Shown here in pieces: positions 9,531 to 18,339 of a stretch of 64,000 nucleotides of DNA. The notes under the pieces were generated by a model, which worked only from the letters and a program-made list of their open reading frames with translations, did no database searches and had not been told where the DNA came from. Where the stretch lies: NCBI RefSeq assembly GCF_001894745.1, contig NZ_BBYF01000003.1:682001-746000 (forward strand). The letters run 5' to 3'. A program made the position numbers and the translations under genes. The stretch is from Paenibacillus sp. NAIST15-1. Lineage in GTDB: Bacteria; Bacillota; Bacilli; Paenibacillales; Paenibacillaceae. How positions within the stretch are numbered: the first letter of the stretch is position 1; every line of letters starts with the position of its first letter.

Positions 9531-10004
9531 TTAGAATAGTCCATTGAACAAGCCAACAACCGCTTGAATACCAGCTTGCGATGCACGCTGCAGCATACCC
9601 GCCGTCTTGTCCGCCAATTGATTCACAGTAGCATCTTTTACCGGAGGAAGAGGCGCTACATTCGTATTGTTGATATCATTTTCATGATTATTCGCCGTAT
9701 TACGCTCGGTATCTGCTGATGTATTACGATACTCTTCTATAGGAGTGGATTCATTAACTGTCAAACGCGAGTTGTCTTGAGCGGCAGCGTCTTCGTTCAT
9801 TCGGCGGTTATCCGTCGGCAGATTGTCTCGATTCGAATTAGCCCTGGAATATCGTTCAGTCGACTCTGGGGCGCTTGTTATGCGGGATGGATTGATCGGG
9901 CCATATATGCGCTCAATCCCCGAAGTAGTGATTTCCATGCCGATAAATACACCAAGCGTTAGCAATACCACGATGCCGATCAGTTGTTTCATAAACCGTG
10001 TCAT
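9531..10004 (-). CDS. yqxA: YqxA-like DUF3679 membrane-anchored protein
   Basis: 157 residues: one N-terminal membrane segment (LIGIVVLLTLGVFIGMEI), then a long hydrophilic, Asn/Arg/Glu-rich linker and a short C-terminal amphipathic helix ending VVGLFNGLF. Sequence identity with known YqxA is weak to the eye, but the architecture and the position between spoIIP and lepA match YqxA of B. subtilis, whose function is unknown. It starts 18 bases after spoIIP with a clear AAGGGGGGCG site, so it is cotranscribed with spoIIP. Confidence 0.75.
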   Translation of the reverse strand: MTRFMKQLIGIVVLLTLGVFIGMEITTSGIERIYGPINPSRITSAPESTERYSRANSNRDNLPTDNRRMNEDAAAQDNSRLTVNESTPIEEYRNTSADTERNTANNHENDINNTNVAPLPPVKDATVNQLADKTAGMLQRASQAGIQAVVGLFNGLF

Positions 10005-10022
10005 GCAAGCGCCCCCCTTGGG

Positions 10023-11372
10023 TTATCCCTTCGTCCCCACAGATTTCGACTGCGTTTTACCCATCACTGTTTTGCCGACATTTTTCCCGTTCGTTGGATT
10101 TGGAATTGGCTTATTGACTGGTTTGGCATCCTTTTTCTTCTGGACAATGTCTGCGATATAATCAGCTAATATGTCAGCAGTACGGTATAATTCCTCCATT
10201 GTGTTATCCACACCGCCAACTTCAATAACGACACTATTTGGTGAAAGCGATTGATTATACTCTCCATTGCCTTGTAATGCAGTCTTGCCGAATATTCCCC
10301 GGGAAATCCCTGGGTAGTTCTTCTCGAGACGTTCATGGATCTCATTTGCAAACTGCTCATTCTTCTTCCAATTTGGATTTAAGTGTCCGATTATAAAATA
10401 AACCCTTGCATAATCCTTCCCATTAATGGTTACAGTGGATTCCTTGCGTCTATTCGAATCCCGATGAATGTCGAAGAAAAATTGCAGTTCCTGATTCGCG
10501 CTCATTGCCTGCTTCACCGTCTGCTTCGAATACTTATAGGACATGTTCCAGTTGTAGCCCTCTACACTTGAAGAATAGTCTTTGTTAGAATGGGAAGCTC
10601 CAATTCCTCTCTTCTCCAGCTGCTCCTGCAGACGCTTGCCAACAAGCGTAATATTCTTCTTGGGATCATTCGGATTGCTGCTTTCTTTTTTTAACAAAGG
10701 ATTGAAGGATTCACGGTTATGAGAATGATAGATGAACACAACCTTGCGTAATTTCGAGTCTCCTTCTGTTTGCGTGGGAGAATCCCCTTTATCTGTTCCT
10801 GGTTTGGTTGGTGGATCTGTGGACTTAGGCGGTTCTTCTGTCCCATTATCGTTCTCGTCTATAACTTCACCATGCGTCACATCTTGTGGAGGCTCTCCGC
10901 CATGCTCACCCTGTGCATTCCCACCTTTGTCTAAGGACGTTGGATAATCCTGCGGTTCGATGCCTGTCTGATTGCCAATACTTAGACGAAGTGGAATTGC
11001 GGCATCTCTATTAATCCCTGGCACTTCACCAGCTAGCAGCGTTTTCGGGTCAAGCGGATTCACATTCGTTGCAAGTCTTACAAGGAATTGAGCCACTTGA
11101 TTGCGTGTGAGTGTGGCCTCCCCTTCCCCTTGTGGAAGACTCGGCATCTCCAAAGCCATCATGTCTACGAAGAATCGCGTCGAGAGCTGTGCTGCAACAC
11201 CCTTCATGGAAGACAAGGGAGAGGAATTCAGCTTATTCTCCGCCATTCCTCCTATACCTAATACGATAAAAAACATAGCCGTTCCGATAGACAACAATGC
11301 AAACGTCCGCCCCATGACAAGCGCCTGCAGCCATTTCCGCTTCCACTTTCCTACATTAAATGTCCGAAACAT
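10023..11372 (-). CDS. spoIIP: Stage II sporulation protein P (SpoIIP), peptidoglycan hydrolase
   Basis: Part of the SpoIIDMP engulfment machine, which trims septal peptidoglycan; SpoIIP has amidase and endopeptidase activity. 449 residues: one N-terminal membrane anchor (FALLSIGTAMFFIVLGIGGM), a low-complexity Pro/Glu/Thr linker (about 150-215), then the catalytic domain with VFIYHSHNRESF, FFFDIHRDSN and the Glu motif SVVIEVGGVDNT. The C-terminal tail is Lys/Asn/Gly rich. GAAGGAGG precedes the ATG. In B. subtilis gpr lies directly upstream; here five kilobases of other genes intervene. Confidence 0.96.
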   Translation of the reverse strand: MFRTFNVGKWKRKWLQALVMGRTFALLSIGTAMFFIVLGIGGMAENKLNSSPLSSMKGVAAQLSTRFFVDMMALEMPSLPQGEGEATLTRNQVAQFLVRLATNVNPLDPKTLLAGEVPGINRDAAIPLRLSIGNQTGIEPQDYPTSLDKGGNAQGEHGGEPPQDVTHGEVIDENDNGTEEPPKSTDPPTKPGTDKGDSPTQTEGDSKLRKVVFIYHSHNRESFNPLLKKESSNPNDPKKNITLVGKRLQEQLEKRGIGASHSNKDYSSSVEGYNWNMSYKYSKQTVKQAMSANQELQFFFDIHRDSNRRKESTVTINGKDYARVYFIIGHLNPNWKKNEQFANEIHERLEKNYPGISRGIFGKTALQGNGEYNQSLSPNSVVIEVGGVDNTMEELYRTADILADYIADIVQKKKDAKPVNKPIPNPTNGKNVGKTVMGKTQSKSVGTKG

Positions 11373-11523
11373 GTGCTGTCCTCCTTCATCCGTATCCCCT
11401 CTCAGCTCAGCTAAGGATGAATCATCTAAGAGAGTACGTTTACTAGAATCTATGAGGACAATCTATGAAATAGAACAATTAATAATTGTAAAATAAGCAA
11501 CATAAGCACTATAACAATAGACT

Positions 11524-13284
11524 CTATGAGTCTACCGAAGCTGGGAAGGTGAAAATGATAGATGTTCCCTCGCCAAGTATGCTTCTGGCTATCACCGTAC
11601 CCCCATGCAATTCTGCCAATTGTTTAGCAATCGCCATCCCCAATCCCGACCCGCGTACAGATTCATCCGTAGCAGTCCCTCGATAATAACGATTGAAAAG
11701 GTTTGATAAAGTCTGCTCGTCCATCCCATTCCCATCATCACTGAACATTACCTCTAGTTCTTGCTCCTTACGGGTTACCTGTACATGCAGCTTCGTTTCC
11801 GGCGGATTATGCAAGAAGACGTTTGCACATACATTATCGATCATTCTCCGGAAATAACGCGGATCTAGCGAGAATAGAACCTCTTCTTCTGGCATCGAAC
11901 AGACGATACGTTCGGACGCATTTTCGGGCAGCGGCTGCAAATGTCTCAGTTCTTCTCGGAGCCAATCCCGCAAATCCACGATTTCCAACTGCAAGGGGAG
12001 ACTCCCGCTTTGAAGTCGATAGGTTAAATTCAGCTCTTGAATGAGCTCATCCATTACCTCTGCCTTCTGTTTCATCATATTTGCGAATTCAGCGATTTCT
12101 TGCTCTGACCATCTATATTGAGGGGCATTTAAGAGATGCGCATATCCTATAATGGATGCAAGCGGTGTTTTCATATCATGCGAGATGCCCGCGAGCCATT
12201 CTTCCCTCAGTCTCTCATTCCCCTTCCGCGCTTCATCCGCTTCCTGCAAACGCTGGGCCATGCGTTCTAGCGCATGAATTACATCCCCGTAAATCCGATA
12301 GTTCCGTTTCCATTTGCCATTGGACTTCTGCGAACGAGGGATTCCACGCGCGTTTACTGGCTCCTTATAATTCCCGATCTGGATCTGCCCCGTCCAATTC
12401 ATAATATGCTGGAGCGGTCTAGCAAGCCGGGCACTCTGCCACCATGCCATTCCAATAAAAACAAGGATCATTAGGACAATGACAGCTGATACGGCTATCC
12501 AGATTAACTGGATGTTGCTGCTTACTGCAAATCCTGCCACATGGATTGATGACTCTGTTGAAATGTGAGGGCGGTACAGCAGCCATGTTTCCTTCGTCTG
12601 AGGTTCATAGCGGTAGGATAGACTCCAGCCGTATCGTTCAGGATACGCACTACGAAGGCCGATATCATATGCGGCATACTGTGTAATCCACTCTCCCGGC
12701 TTGCGCCATGATTGCAGTTCTTTACCGTCCCTATTAATATGTTGAACCCAAGCTCTCTCATCACGCAGCATCTTATCAGCTTCCCCGAATGCATCTTCCG
12801 TTCCCTTCGCTTTGGCAGCCAGCCATCGTTCAAGCAATATGTCTTTGGAGGAATCAACACCAAATAATACGGTGATCATATGGTTATTAATACTTGTTAC
12901 ATAGACACCTAGATGATAAGGGAAAGGAACATTCTTCTCCGAGTAAGCAGTAATCTCTCCAGTCGAATAATGATTCGGAACATCCGGCGGTACATGATAT
13001 GACTTGATTACGTCCCCCTTCTCATTTACAATTTGCAGCCAGCCCCCGCTTGTATGGACGCGTTTTAGCAATTCATCATCCCATGTAACTCTACCTTCAT
13101 CATCAATTGAAATTGATTCTGAGATGAACCCCCACCCATTACGCATAAAATTGCGATTAAGTTCAAGCTCATTCATCCGATCGACCATCCAGCCGAAGGT
13201 AATCAACACGAAGAACAGCAAAATTACCCCAATCAATATCCATTGACCACCATAATGCCACGCCAAACGCTTCCCCGTCTTCAT
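11524..13284 (-). CDS. Membrane sensor histidine kinase
   Basis: 586 residues. First membrane segment near residues 12-35, a large extracytoplasmic sensor region (about 40-255), a second membrane segment (IQLIWIAVSAVIVLMILVFIGM), a HAMP-like linker, then HisKA with the phospho-acceptor SHDMKTPLASIIGY and a HATPase: N box DNVCANVFLHN, G1 SDDGNGMDE, F box FNRYYRG, G2 GSGLGMAIAKQL. The signal it senses is unknown. Its start overlaps the end of the response regulator gene by four bases (ATGA), so the two are translationally coupled. The gene pair is transcribed away from two M23 peptidase genes, its most likely targets (inference). Confidence 0.93.
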   Translation of the reverse strand: MKTGKRLAWHYGGQWILIGVILLFFVLITFGWMVDRMNELELNRNFMRNGWGFISESISIDDEGRVTWDDELLKRVHTSGGWLQIVNEKGDVIKSYHVPPDVPNHYSTGEITAYSEKNVPFPYHLGVYVTSINNHMITVLFGVDSSKDILLERWLAAKAKGTEDAFGEADKMLRDERAWVQHINRDGKELQSWRKPGEWITQYAAYDIGLRSAYPERYGWSLSYRYEPQTKETWLLYRPHISTESSIHVAGFAVSSNIQLIWIAVSAVIVLMILVFIGMAWWQSARLARPLQHIMNWTGQIQIGNYKEPVNARGIPRSQKSNGKWKRNYRIYGDVIHALERMAQRLQEADEARKGNERLREEWLAGISHDMKTPLASIIGYAHLLNAPQYRWSEQEIAEFANMMKQKAEVMDELIQELNLTYRLQSGSLPLQLEIVDLRDWLREELRHLQPLPENASERIVCSMPEEEVLFSLDPRYFRRMIDNVCANVFLHNPPETKLHVQVTRKEQELEVMFSDDGNGMDEQTLSNLFNRYYRGTATDESVRGSGLGMAIAKQLAELHGGTVIARSILGEGTSIIFTFPASVDS

Positions 13285-14066
13285 CTGTTGTCTCCCTGTG
13301 CGTATATTGGCTCTGATTGATCATCCTCTTCCTTCTCAGGCGGGACAAGCTTGTATCCTAGTCCTCGAACCGTGACCAGCAGACGCGGATTGCTCGGTTG
13401 ATCCTCAATTCGCTCCCGTATTCGGTGAATGTGAACCATGACCGTGTTATCATCGCTGAGCGAATTATACCCCCATACTCGCTCATACAATTCAGATTTC
13501 GAGAAAATCCGATTCGGGTGTTCGCAAAAGAACAACAGCAATTGAAATACCATTGCCGGACACTCCGTAACTTTCCCCCGAACACGAAGCTCTCCTGCAG
13601 CTGCATCAAGCTGGAAGTCACCATAGCGGTATATCCGCTTCACCTCCGGGAAAGAAGTAGCAGTTGAAGGCTCTGGCTTCCCCTTATTCGTCATATAACG
13701 CTTCAACAATGCTTTGGCTCGCGCAGCCAATTCCAATGGATTAAACGGCTTCGTAACGTAATCATCTCCACCTAGTGCAAAGCCAGTTAGCTTATCTAGA
13801 TCCGTCGTTCTCGCTGTCACAAAAATGATTGGGGCATCACATTTCTGGCGAATAAAAGGAGCGATATCAAAACCGCTCTTGCCCGGCAGCATCACATCCA
13901 ATATGATCAGATCCATTTGTGAATTATCGATACAACGGATTGCCTCTTCCCCCGTCGAGACACAAGTTATGTATTCCATGCCTTCCTTTTGCAGCACTGC
14001 TTGAACCATCTTGCTCAGCGCGAGTTCATCCTCAACGATGAGAATGCGTGCCTCTTGCAAATTCAT
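13281..14066 (-). CDS. OmpR/PhoB-family response regulator
   Basis: About 261 residues: receiver domain (acidic pocket VEDE, phospho-acceptor Asp in LIILDVMLPGKSG, Thr in FVTAR, Lys in YVTKPFNPLEL) and a C-terminal winged-helix DNA-binding domain (RVWGYNSLSDDNTVMVHIHRIRERIE ending RGLGYKL in pieces). Two possible starts lie nine bases apart; the ATG at 14066 is preceded by GGGAG at good spacing, while the one at 14075 has none. Partner of the overlapping kinase gene. A CTTAAC direct repeat in the upstream intergenic region is a plausible binding site. Confidence 0.93.
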   Translation of the reverse strand: MNLQEARILIVEDELALSKMVQAVLQKEGMEYITCVSTGEEAIRCIDNSQMDLIILDVMLPGKSGFDIAPFIRQKCDAPIIFVTARTTDLDKLTGFALGGDDYVTKPFNPLELAARAKALLKRYMTNKGKPEPSTATSFPEVKRIYRYGDFQLDAAAGELRVRGKVTECPAMVFQLLLFFCEHPNRIFSKSELYERVWGYNSLSDDNTVMVHIHRIRERIEDQPSNPRLLVTVRGLGYKLVPPEKEEDDQSEPIYAQGDNR

Positions 14067-14159
14067 ATCCCCCATCTCCCATTCACTGTGAGATTTATAT
14101 TTCTATCCTACTTTTGTGCCCATTGTATCACACCGTTCTGTCCCCTTTATCACCGCTTT

Positions 14160-14176
14160 CTTAACGCAACCTTAAC
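14160..14176. promoter_or_regulatory. Direct repeat, possible response-regulator box
   Basis: CTTAAC occurs at 14160-14165 and again at 14171-14176, an 11-base period, which is what OmpR/PhoB-type dimers usually contact and is close in form to PhoP boxes. It lies in the 255-base divergent region between the response regulator and the first M23 gene. The binding is inferred from spacing and position only. Confidence 0.45.
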
Positions 14177-14321
14177 TCTATAGGCAGAATGGCTTCAAAA
14201 TTAAGAAACATATGATCTTCCGTTTTCCTTCTGTTCAGCTTCGCATTTTACAATGGCTTCAGTGGGTTGACCTAAACCATTCATGATGAAGCATGAAGGT
14301 TAAGTAGAAAGGGTTGAGAAA

Positions 14322-15350
14322 ATGACGAATTCAAAAAGCTGGTTCGCTGCGCTTTCCGTATGCCTCGCAATTAGCATGACTCCCTCATTAGCATCTGCTG
14401 CAGAACAAAAAACGAAAGCTGCTACAGGAAGCACAACAGTAGGCAACGGAGCCATTGCAGAATTCAAACTTGCAAATGTACAGCAGCTTACAGCAGAGTC
14501 CATTTCCACATGGATACAACAGCGTGACGGAGCAAAATTGTATAGCTACTTTTCAGCAGAAATGAAACAAATTGCATCTGAAGAAGGATTCAGTACGCTT
14601 CTCCGTAATTTTTGGAACAAAGATGAGATTCCCTTACAAATAATCGAATACAGCCTAAATGGAGCGAGACATTTAGCTTTAACCGATGAAGCAGGGTTGA
14701 AGGGAATCAATATATGGATTATTGATGATCAAATCACTGGTCTTAAACTGCTTCCATTGCAGAAGCAGGAATCCGACAATCACCCAACTTTGCAAGTGTA
14801 TGGTCTTCCATTTACGGATCAATGGTTCGTGGGACATGGAGGAAGGAACGTACTCGTCAACTACCATTATGCTTACCCGAACCAGCGCTACGCCTATGAC
14901 TTCATCATCGTCCGTGACGGATTGAGTTATCAGAACGACCCAACTAAAAATGAGAGTTATTTCGCATTTGGCCAGCAAGTACTTGCTCCGGGTGATGGCA
15001 AAGTAGTTCGAGTCGTAAACAACATCGAAGATAATTCACCTGGAGGCGTATCCAATGTACAGCAACTAGAAGGCAATGTAGTCGTTATCGATCATGGCAA
15101 TGGAGAATTCAGTAGTCTTGCTCATTTCAAAAAGGACAGTATTGTGGTCAAAGTGGGAGACTCGATCAAGAAAGGACAATTGTTAGGGCAATGCGGTAAC
15201 TCTGGAAATTCAAGCGAGCCGCATATTCACTATCAAGTGTCGGATTCACCTGACATGATGAAGGGACGATCTATTCGCATTTCCTTCGAAAACGAAATCG
15301 ACCCGATAAGGGGCCAATTCATTCAAGGACAAAGCCAATCCATCAAGTAA
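14322..15350 (+). CDS. Secreted M23-family metallopeptidase, copy 1
   Basis: Likely cell-wall endopeptidase exported by a signal peptide (AALSVCLAISMTPSLASA, cleavage before AEQ). 342 residues: an N-terminal region of unknown fold (about 40-165), then the LytM/M23 barrel: VLAPGDGKVVRV, NVVVIDHGNGEFSSLAHF with the catalytic His, GQLLGQCGNSGNSSEPHIH with the HxH zinc ligand. The place where M23 enzymes normally show HxxxD reads QRYAYD, so the first zinc His is not where expected; an upstream NYHY could supply it. It is plus-strand, divergent from the two-component system and followed by a close paralogue. AAAGGG eight bases before the ATG supports the start. Confidence 0.88.
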   Translation: MTNSKSWFAALSVCLAISMTPSLASAAEQKTKAATGSTTVGNGAIAEFKLANVQQLTAESISTWIQQRDGAKLYSYFSAEMKQIASEEGFSTLLRNFWNKDEIPLQIIEYSLNGARHLALTDEAGLKGINIWIIDDQITGLKLLPLQKQESDNHPTLQVYGLPFTDQWFVGHGGRNVLVNYHYAYPNQRYAYDFIIVRDGLSYQNDPTKNESYFAFGQQVLAPGDGKVVRVVNNIEDNSPGGVSNVQQLEGNVVVIDHGNGEFSSLAHFKKDSIVVKVGDSIKKGQLLGQCGNSGNSSEPHIHYQVSDSPDMMKGRSIRISFENEIDPIRGQFIQGQSQSIK

Positions 15351-15471
15351 CATTCGAACGCTAGTTCAGCTAGCTGTTTATATATCGTTTAGACATTACC
15401 ATTACAATCACATCCAGATAACCCACATTTAATAACAACATTCCAAGCTTTTATCGAAAGGATGGCAGAAT

Positions 15472-16503
15472 ATGAAACCTACTCCAAGAAAAATCGCATT
15501 GCTATCTGCATGCATGGCACTGAGCATGCTTGTACCGTTAACCGCCGCTGCTGAACAAAAAGATGGGAATAAAGCACCCGTCTCGACTTCTGTAGCAGGC
15601 CAGATCGTGTCTGTACAGGAAAAAGCCAATGTCCAAATTACACAGCAGCAGGTTGAACAGTGGATCCAAGAACGAAACGGCTCGCAATTGTACCGCTATT
15701 TGTCCAAGGAACTAAAAGAAGCAATACCGGAAGGCTATCTGCCGAAGCTGCTTCAAGCACTATGGAAAGAGGGCGAGCGTCCCACCCTTGCCGCCCACAA
15801 GAGCTTCAGTGGTATTGAATCCTATGTATGGACAGATGCAACTGGGCTGCGAGGAATTCAAACAGGGATAGCGGGCAATCAGATCGTAACTTTACAAATG
15901 TACCCGCTTCACAAATGGGAGTCTGATCTTCATCCAACCAAACAAGCCTATAAGCCACCGTTTGTGGGACAATGGTTTGTGTTCTGGGGCGGCAATAATG
16001 AGTTCTTGAACTATCATTACGAATCATTAGTACAGCGGTATGCCTATGATCTGATTATGGAGCGTGATGGATTCAGCTACAAAGGCGATCCGACGAAAAA
16101 TGAAAGCTACTACGCATTTGGCCAACCAGTCGTAGCTCCGCGAGACGGAACAGTCGTCCGAGTGGAGAACAATGTTGCAGACAATAGTCCTGTTGGCGTC
16201 ATGAATGAGAAAGAAATGGCGGGGAATTACGCGGTCATTGATCATGGCAACGGGGAATACAGCATGCTTGCTCATTTCAAAAAAGGCAGTGTTGTTGTCA
16301 AAAAGGGCGACGTTGTCAAGCAAGGCCAACTGCTAGGAGAGTGCGGCAATTCAGGCAATTCAAGCGAACCGCACATTCATTTCCAAGTGTCTGATACACC
16401 GCAGTTCGAAGAGGGCATGTCGATCCGCATTCGTTTTGAAGGCGGGATTGAGCCCGTGTTCGGCCAAACGATTACAGGCCAAAGTGCTGTCGCAACGAAG
16501 TAA
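15472..16503 (+). CDS. Secreted M23-family metallopeptidase, copy 2
   Basis: 343 residues, a tandem paralogue of the preceding gene with the same layout: signal peptide (LSACMALSMLVPLTAAA, then EQK), unknown N-terminal part, M23 barrel (VVAPRDGTVVRVENN, AVIDHGNGEYSMLAHFKKG, GQLLGECGNSGNSSEPHIH). It has the same QRYAYD variant in place of HxxxD and the same upstream NYHY. Much of the C-terminal half is near-identical to copy 1 while the N-terminal half has diverged, which suggests an old duplication with constraint on the catalytic part. AAAGGATGG precedes the ATG; a small GCTAG hairpin lies in the 121-base gap between the genes. Confidence 0.88.
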   Translation: MKPTPRKIALLSACMALSMLVPLTAAAEQKDGNKAPVSTSVAGQIVSVQEKANVQITQQQVEQWIQERNGSQLYRYLSKELKEAIPEGYLPKLLQALWKEGERPTLAAHKSFSGIESYVWTDATGLRGIQTGIAGNQIVTLQMYPLHKWESDLHPTKQAYKPPFVGQWFVFWGGNNEFLNYHYESLVQRYAYDLIMERDGFSYKGDPTKNESYYAFGQPVVAPRDGTVVRVENNVADNSPVGVMNEKEMAGNYAVIDHGNGEYSMLAHFKKGSVVVKKGDVVKQGQLLGECGNSGNSSEPHIHFQVSDTPQFEEGMSIRIRFEGGIEPVFGQTITGQSAVATK

Positions 16504-16610
16504 GCAGCTATGAATGCTCACTTACTTACTTTATGATGCAGCTTCTATGAAATGAGATATCGATTCTTCATAGAAAGATAACGACGAATAGATTCGTCAG
16601 AGAACAAGCG

Positions 16611-16658
16611 AAAAGATCGAGTGCAGGCACATTAAGGAGGCCCGAACTCGATCTTTTT
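16611..16658. terminator. Bidirectional terminator between the M23 genes and gpr
   Basis: AAAAGATCGAGT (16611-16622) pairs perfectly with ACTCGATCTTTT (16646-16657), bounded by A and T runs on either side, so it can end transcription from both convergent units. A second perfect repeat, TTCTATGAA / TTCATAGAA, lies just before it at 16543-16574. Confidence 0.85.
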
Positions 16659-16712
16659 CGTTATTGTCGTGGCGTTACTCCATTGCATGACCGCGTCATA
16701 CTTGTGGATGAC

Positions 16713-17714
16713 TTAATGCGTATACGCATTCACATTCTCTGTATCGACTGCATCATGCAGTGCAGCATTCAACCCACTCGCAATAATATTCGCCATATCC
16801 TCCATGAATTCGTCCACTTCCTTCGGCGTAACGACCAAATCATGGCCTAGCGGCTCTAGTACTTCCTTGACAAGCATTAACCGTTCCTGTTCGTTAATAT
16901 CGTCCAGCATGCCAAGGATTTCTCTCGTCTGATTCGTTTCCTGCTTGAAATGCTCCTTCATATAATCAATTGCATTATTCACAATCGTGGATGCATAGCA
17001 GACCGTTGGCACCCCTATTGCTATACACGGTATGCCAAGAATGTCCTTCGTCAATCCACGGCGCTTATTACCTACACCGGAACCTGGGTGGATACCGATA
17101 TCTGCAATTTGGATGGTCGTGTTCACTCGCTCGAGCGCCTTGGACGCCAATGCATCTATCGCAATGATAACATCAGGCTTCGTCCGTTCTACAATTCCCT
17201 GTACAATTTCGCTTGATTCAATCCCTGTTACTCCAAGTACTCCAGGTGCAACTGCACTTACCTCTCGGTATCCGGGACTTACTTGATCCGGCATAATTTC
17301 GAAGTAATGCCGAGTAACAAGTACGTTCTCAACGACAAGAGGGCCAAGCGCATCCGGCGTGACATTCCAGTTGCCTAGACCAACAATGAGCGCCTTGGAG
17401 TCTTGATTCACCCCGACCTCTGCCAAAAATCCTTCGAACAACTGTGCGAATTTGGTTGCCACTCGATCCTGCAGCTGACTATCCTTGCGCCGCAAGCCCG
17501 GTACTTCAATCGTAATATATCGTCCTGGGAGACGGCCAATGGCTCGTGATCCTTCCTCGGTCTGAACATGAATCTTCGTCACTTTAATCCCGCGAACATC
17601 CTCCACATCTTCGGATACCCCAGGTATTGGAATTGCACTGTCCGGCTGAGCAATTTCTCTCGATTCTAATGCTAAGTCGGTTCGAACTGAATAAGATTTC
17701 AAATCTGCTGTCAT
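16713..17714 (-). CDS. gpr: Germination protease Gpr (SASP-degrading, aspartyl family A25)
   Basis: Protease that degrades small acid-soluble spore proteins at germination; made as a zymogen in the forespore. 333 residues. The N-terminus SVRTDLALESRE is the Gpr start with the propeptide region, followed by KVTKIHV, VGLGNWNVTPDALGP, GVLGVTGIES, ALASKALERVNTTIQIADIGIHPGSGVGN and GIPCIAIGVPTV, a diagnostic set. GGGAGG precedes the ATG and a sigma-G-like promoter lies about 40 bases upstream. It is divergent from rpsT, as in B. subtilis. Confidence 0.97.
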   Translation of the reverse strand: MTADLKSYSVRTDLALESREIAQPDSAIPIPGVSEDVEDVRGIKVTKIHVQTEEGSRAIGRLPGRYITIEVPGLRRKDSQLQDRVATKFAQLFEGFLAEVGVNQDSKALIVGLGNWNVTPDALGPLVVENVLVTRHYFEIMPDQVSPGYREVSAVAPGVLGVTGIESSEIVQGIVERTKPDVIIAIDALASKALERVNTTIQIADIGIHPGSGVGNKRRGLTKDILGIPCIAIGVPTVCYASTIVNNAIDYMKEHFKQETNQTREILGMLDDINEQERLMLVKEVLEPLGHDLVVTPKEVDEFMEDMANIIASGLNAALHDAVDTENVNAYTH

Positions 17715-17752
17715 GGTAAACGCCTCCCGCTACGCACATCATTTTCTAACGT

Positions 17753-17783
17753 ATATTTTGCGCACAGACGCATTTCTTATACG
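17753..17783 (-). promoter_or_regulatory. Sigma-G (forespore) type promoter of gpr
   Basis: On the minus strand CGTATA (17783-17778) and CAAAATAT (17760-17753) are separated by 17 bases and fit the forespore consensus forms YGHATR and CAHWHTAH. Transcription would begin about 30 bases before the gpr ATG. gpr is known to be read by sigma-F and sigma-G in B. subtilis. Confidence 0.65.
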
Positions 17784-17874
17784 AATCATGATGTAAGCTA
17801 AAGCCAACCGTGACAGAGCTTTGAACGTTCCTTATCCATCGTTCGTGTATTCCGATACCAACATGGTAAATGTA

Positions 17875-17903
17875 TTGCTTTTTAAGTTGTGGCGTGATAG
17901 AAT
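17875..17903 (+). promoter_or_regulatory. Sigma-A promoter of rpsT
   Basis: TTGCTT (17875-17880), 17 bases, TAGAAT (17898-17903), about 84 bases before the rpsT ATG. The motif TTTAAGTTGTG occurs at 17881, inside the spacer, and again about 24 bases later; its meaning is unclear. Confidence 0.7.
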
Positions 17904-17986
17904 ACTTTAAGTTGTGAATCTATTTTTCTTATGAACGAGGGAATTGGATTCTGTTGTCGCACTACGATGCAACGGAGGTGAAATCA

Positions 17987-18259
17987 ATGCCAAACATTAA
18001 ATCCGCTGTTAAACGCGTTAAAACAAACGACAAGCGCCGTCTGTTGAACGCTTCCCAAAAATCAGCACTTCGCACAGCTGTTAAAGCTGCTGACACTGCT
18101 TTGGCGAACAACGAAGCAGAAACAGCTAAATCTGCTGTCGCTTTGGCTTCCAAGAAATTGGACAAAGCAGTGACAAAAGGCTTGGTACACAAAAACGCGG
18201 CTGCCCGCAAAAAGTCTCGCTTGGCGACGAAATTGAACGCTCTGCTTGCACAAGCGTAA
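17987..18259 (+). CDS. rpsT: 30S ribosomal protein S20
   Basis: 90-residue basic, alanine-rich helical protein that binds 16S rRNA. The start [18 protein letters not shown] and the end [16 protein letters not shown] are typical of S20. The frame is open for 11 more codons upstream, but GGAGGTG lies directly before the ATG at 17987. Plus strand, divergent from gpr and convergent with holA. Confidence 0.98.
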   Translation: MPNIKSAVKRVKTNDKRRLLNASQKSALRTAVKAADTALANNEAETAKSAVALASKKLDKAVTKGLVHKNAAARKKSRLATKLNALLAQA

Positions 18260-18293
18260 GCTGGAGCCTTTTCATACTTAGCTAGAAGCGAAG

Positions 18294-18339
18294 AAACCAG
18301 AAGATGAACGCCTCGGCGTTCATCTTCTGGTTTCTTTTT
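18294..18339. terminator. Strong bidirectional terminator shared by rpsT and holA
   Basis: An 18-base perfect stem, AAACCAGAAGATGAACGC (18294-18311) against its complement (18316-18333), with the four-base loop CTCG, followed by CTTTTT on the plus strand. The holA stop codon (18320-18322) is inside the stem, so the last codons of holA encode one terminator arm. Confidence 0.92.

Noticed and set aside
10023-11523. A sigma-E promoter for spoIIP
   Set aside because: Only weak -35-like TCATAGATT sequences without a good CATACAAT partner were found, so no promoter is called.
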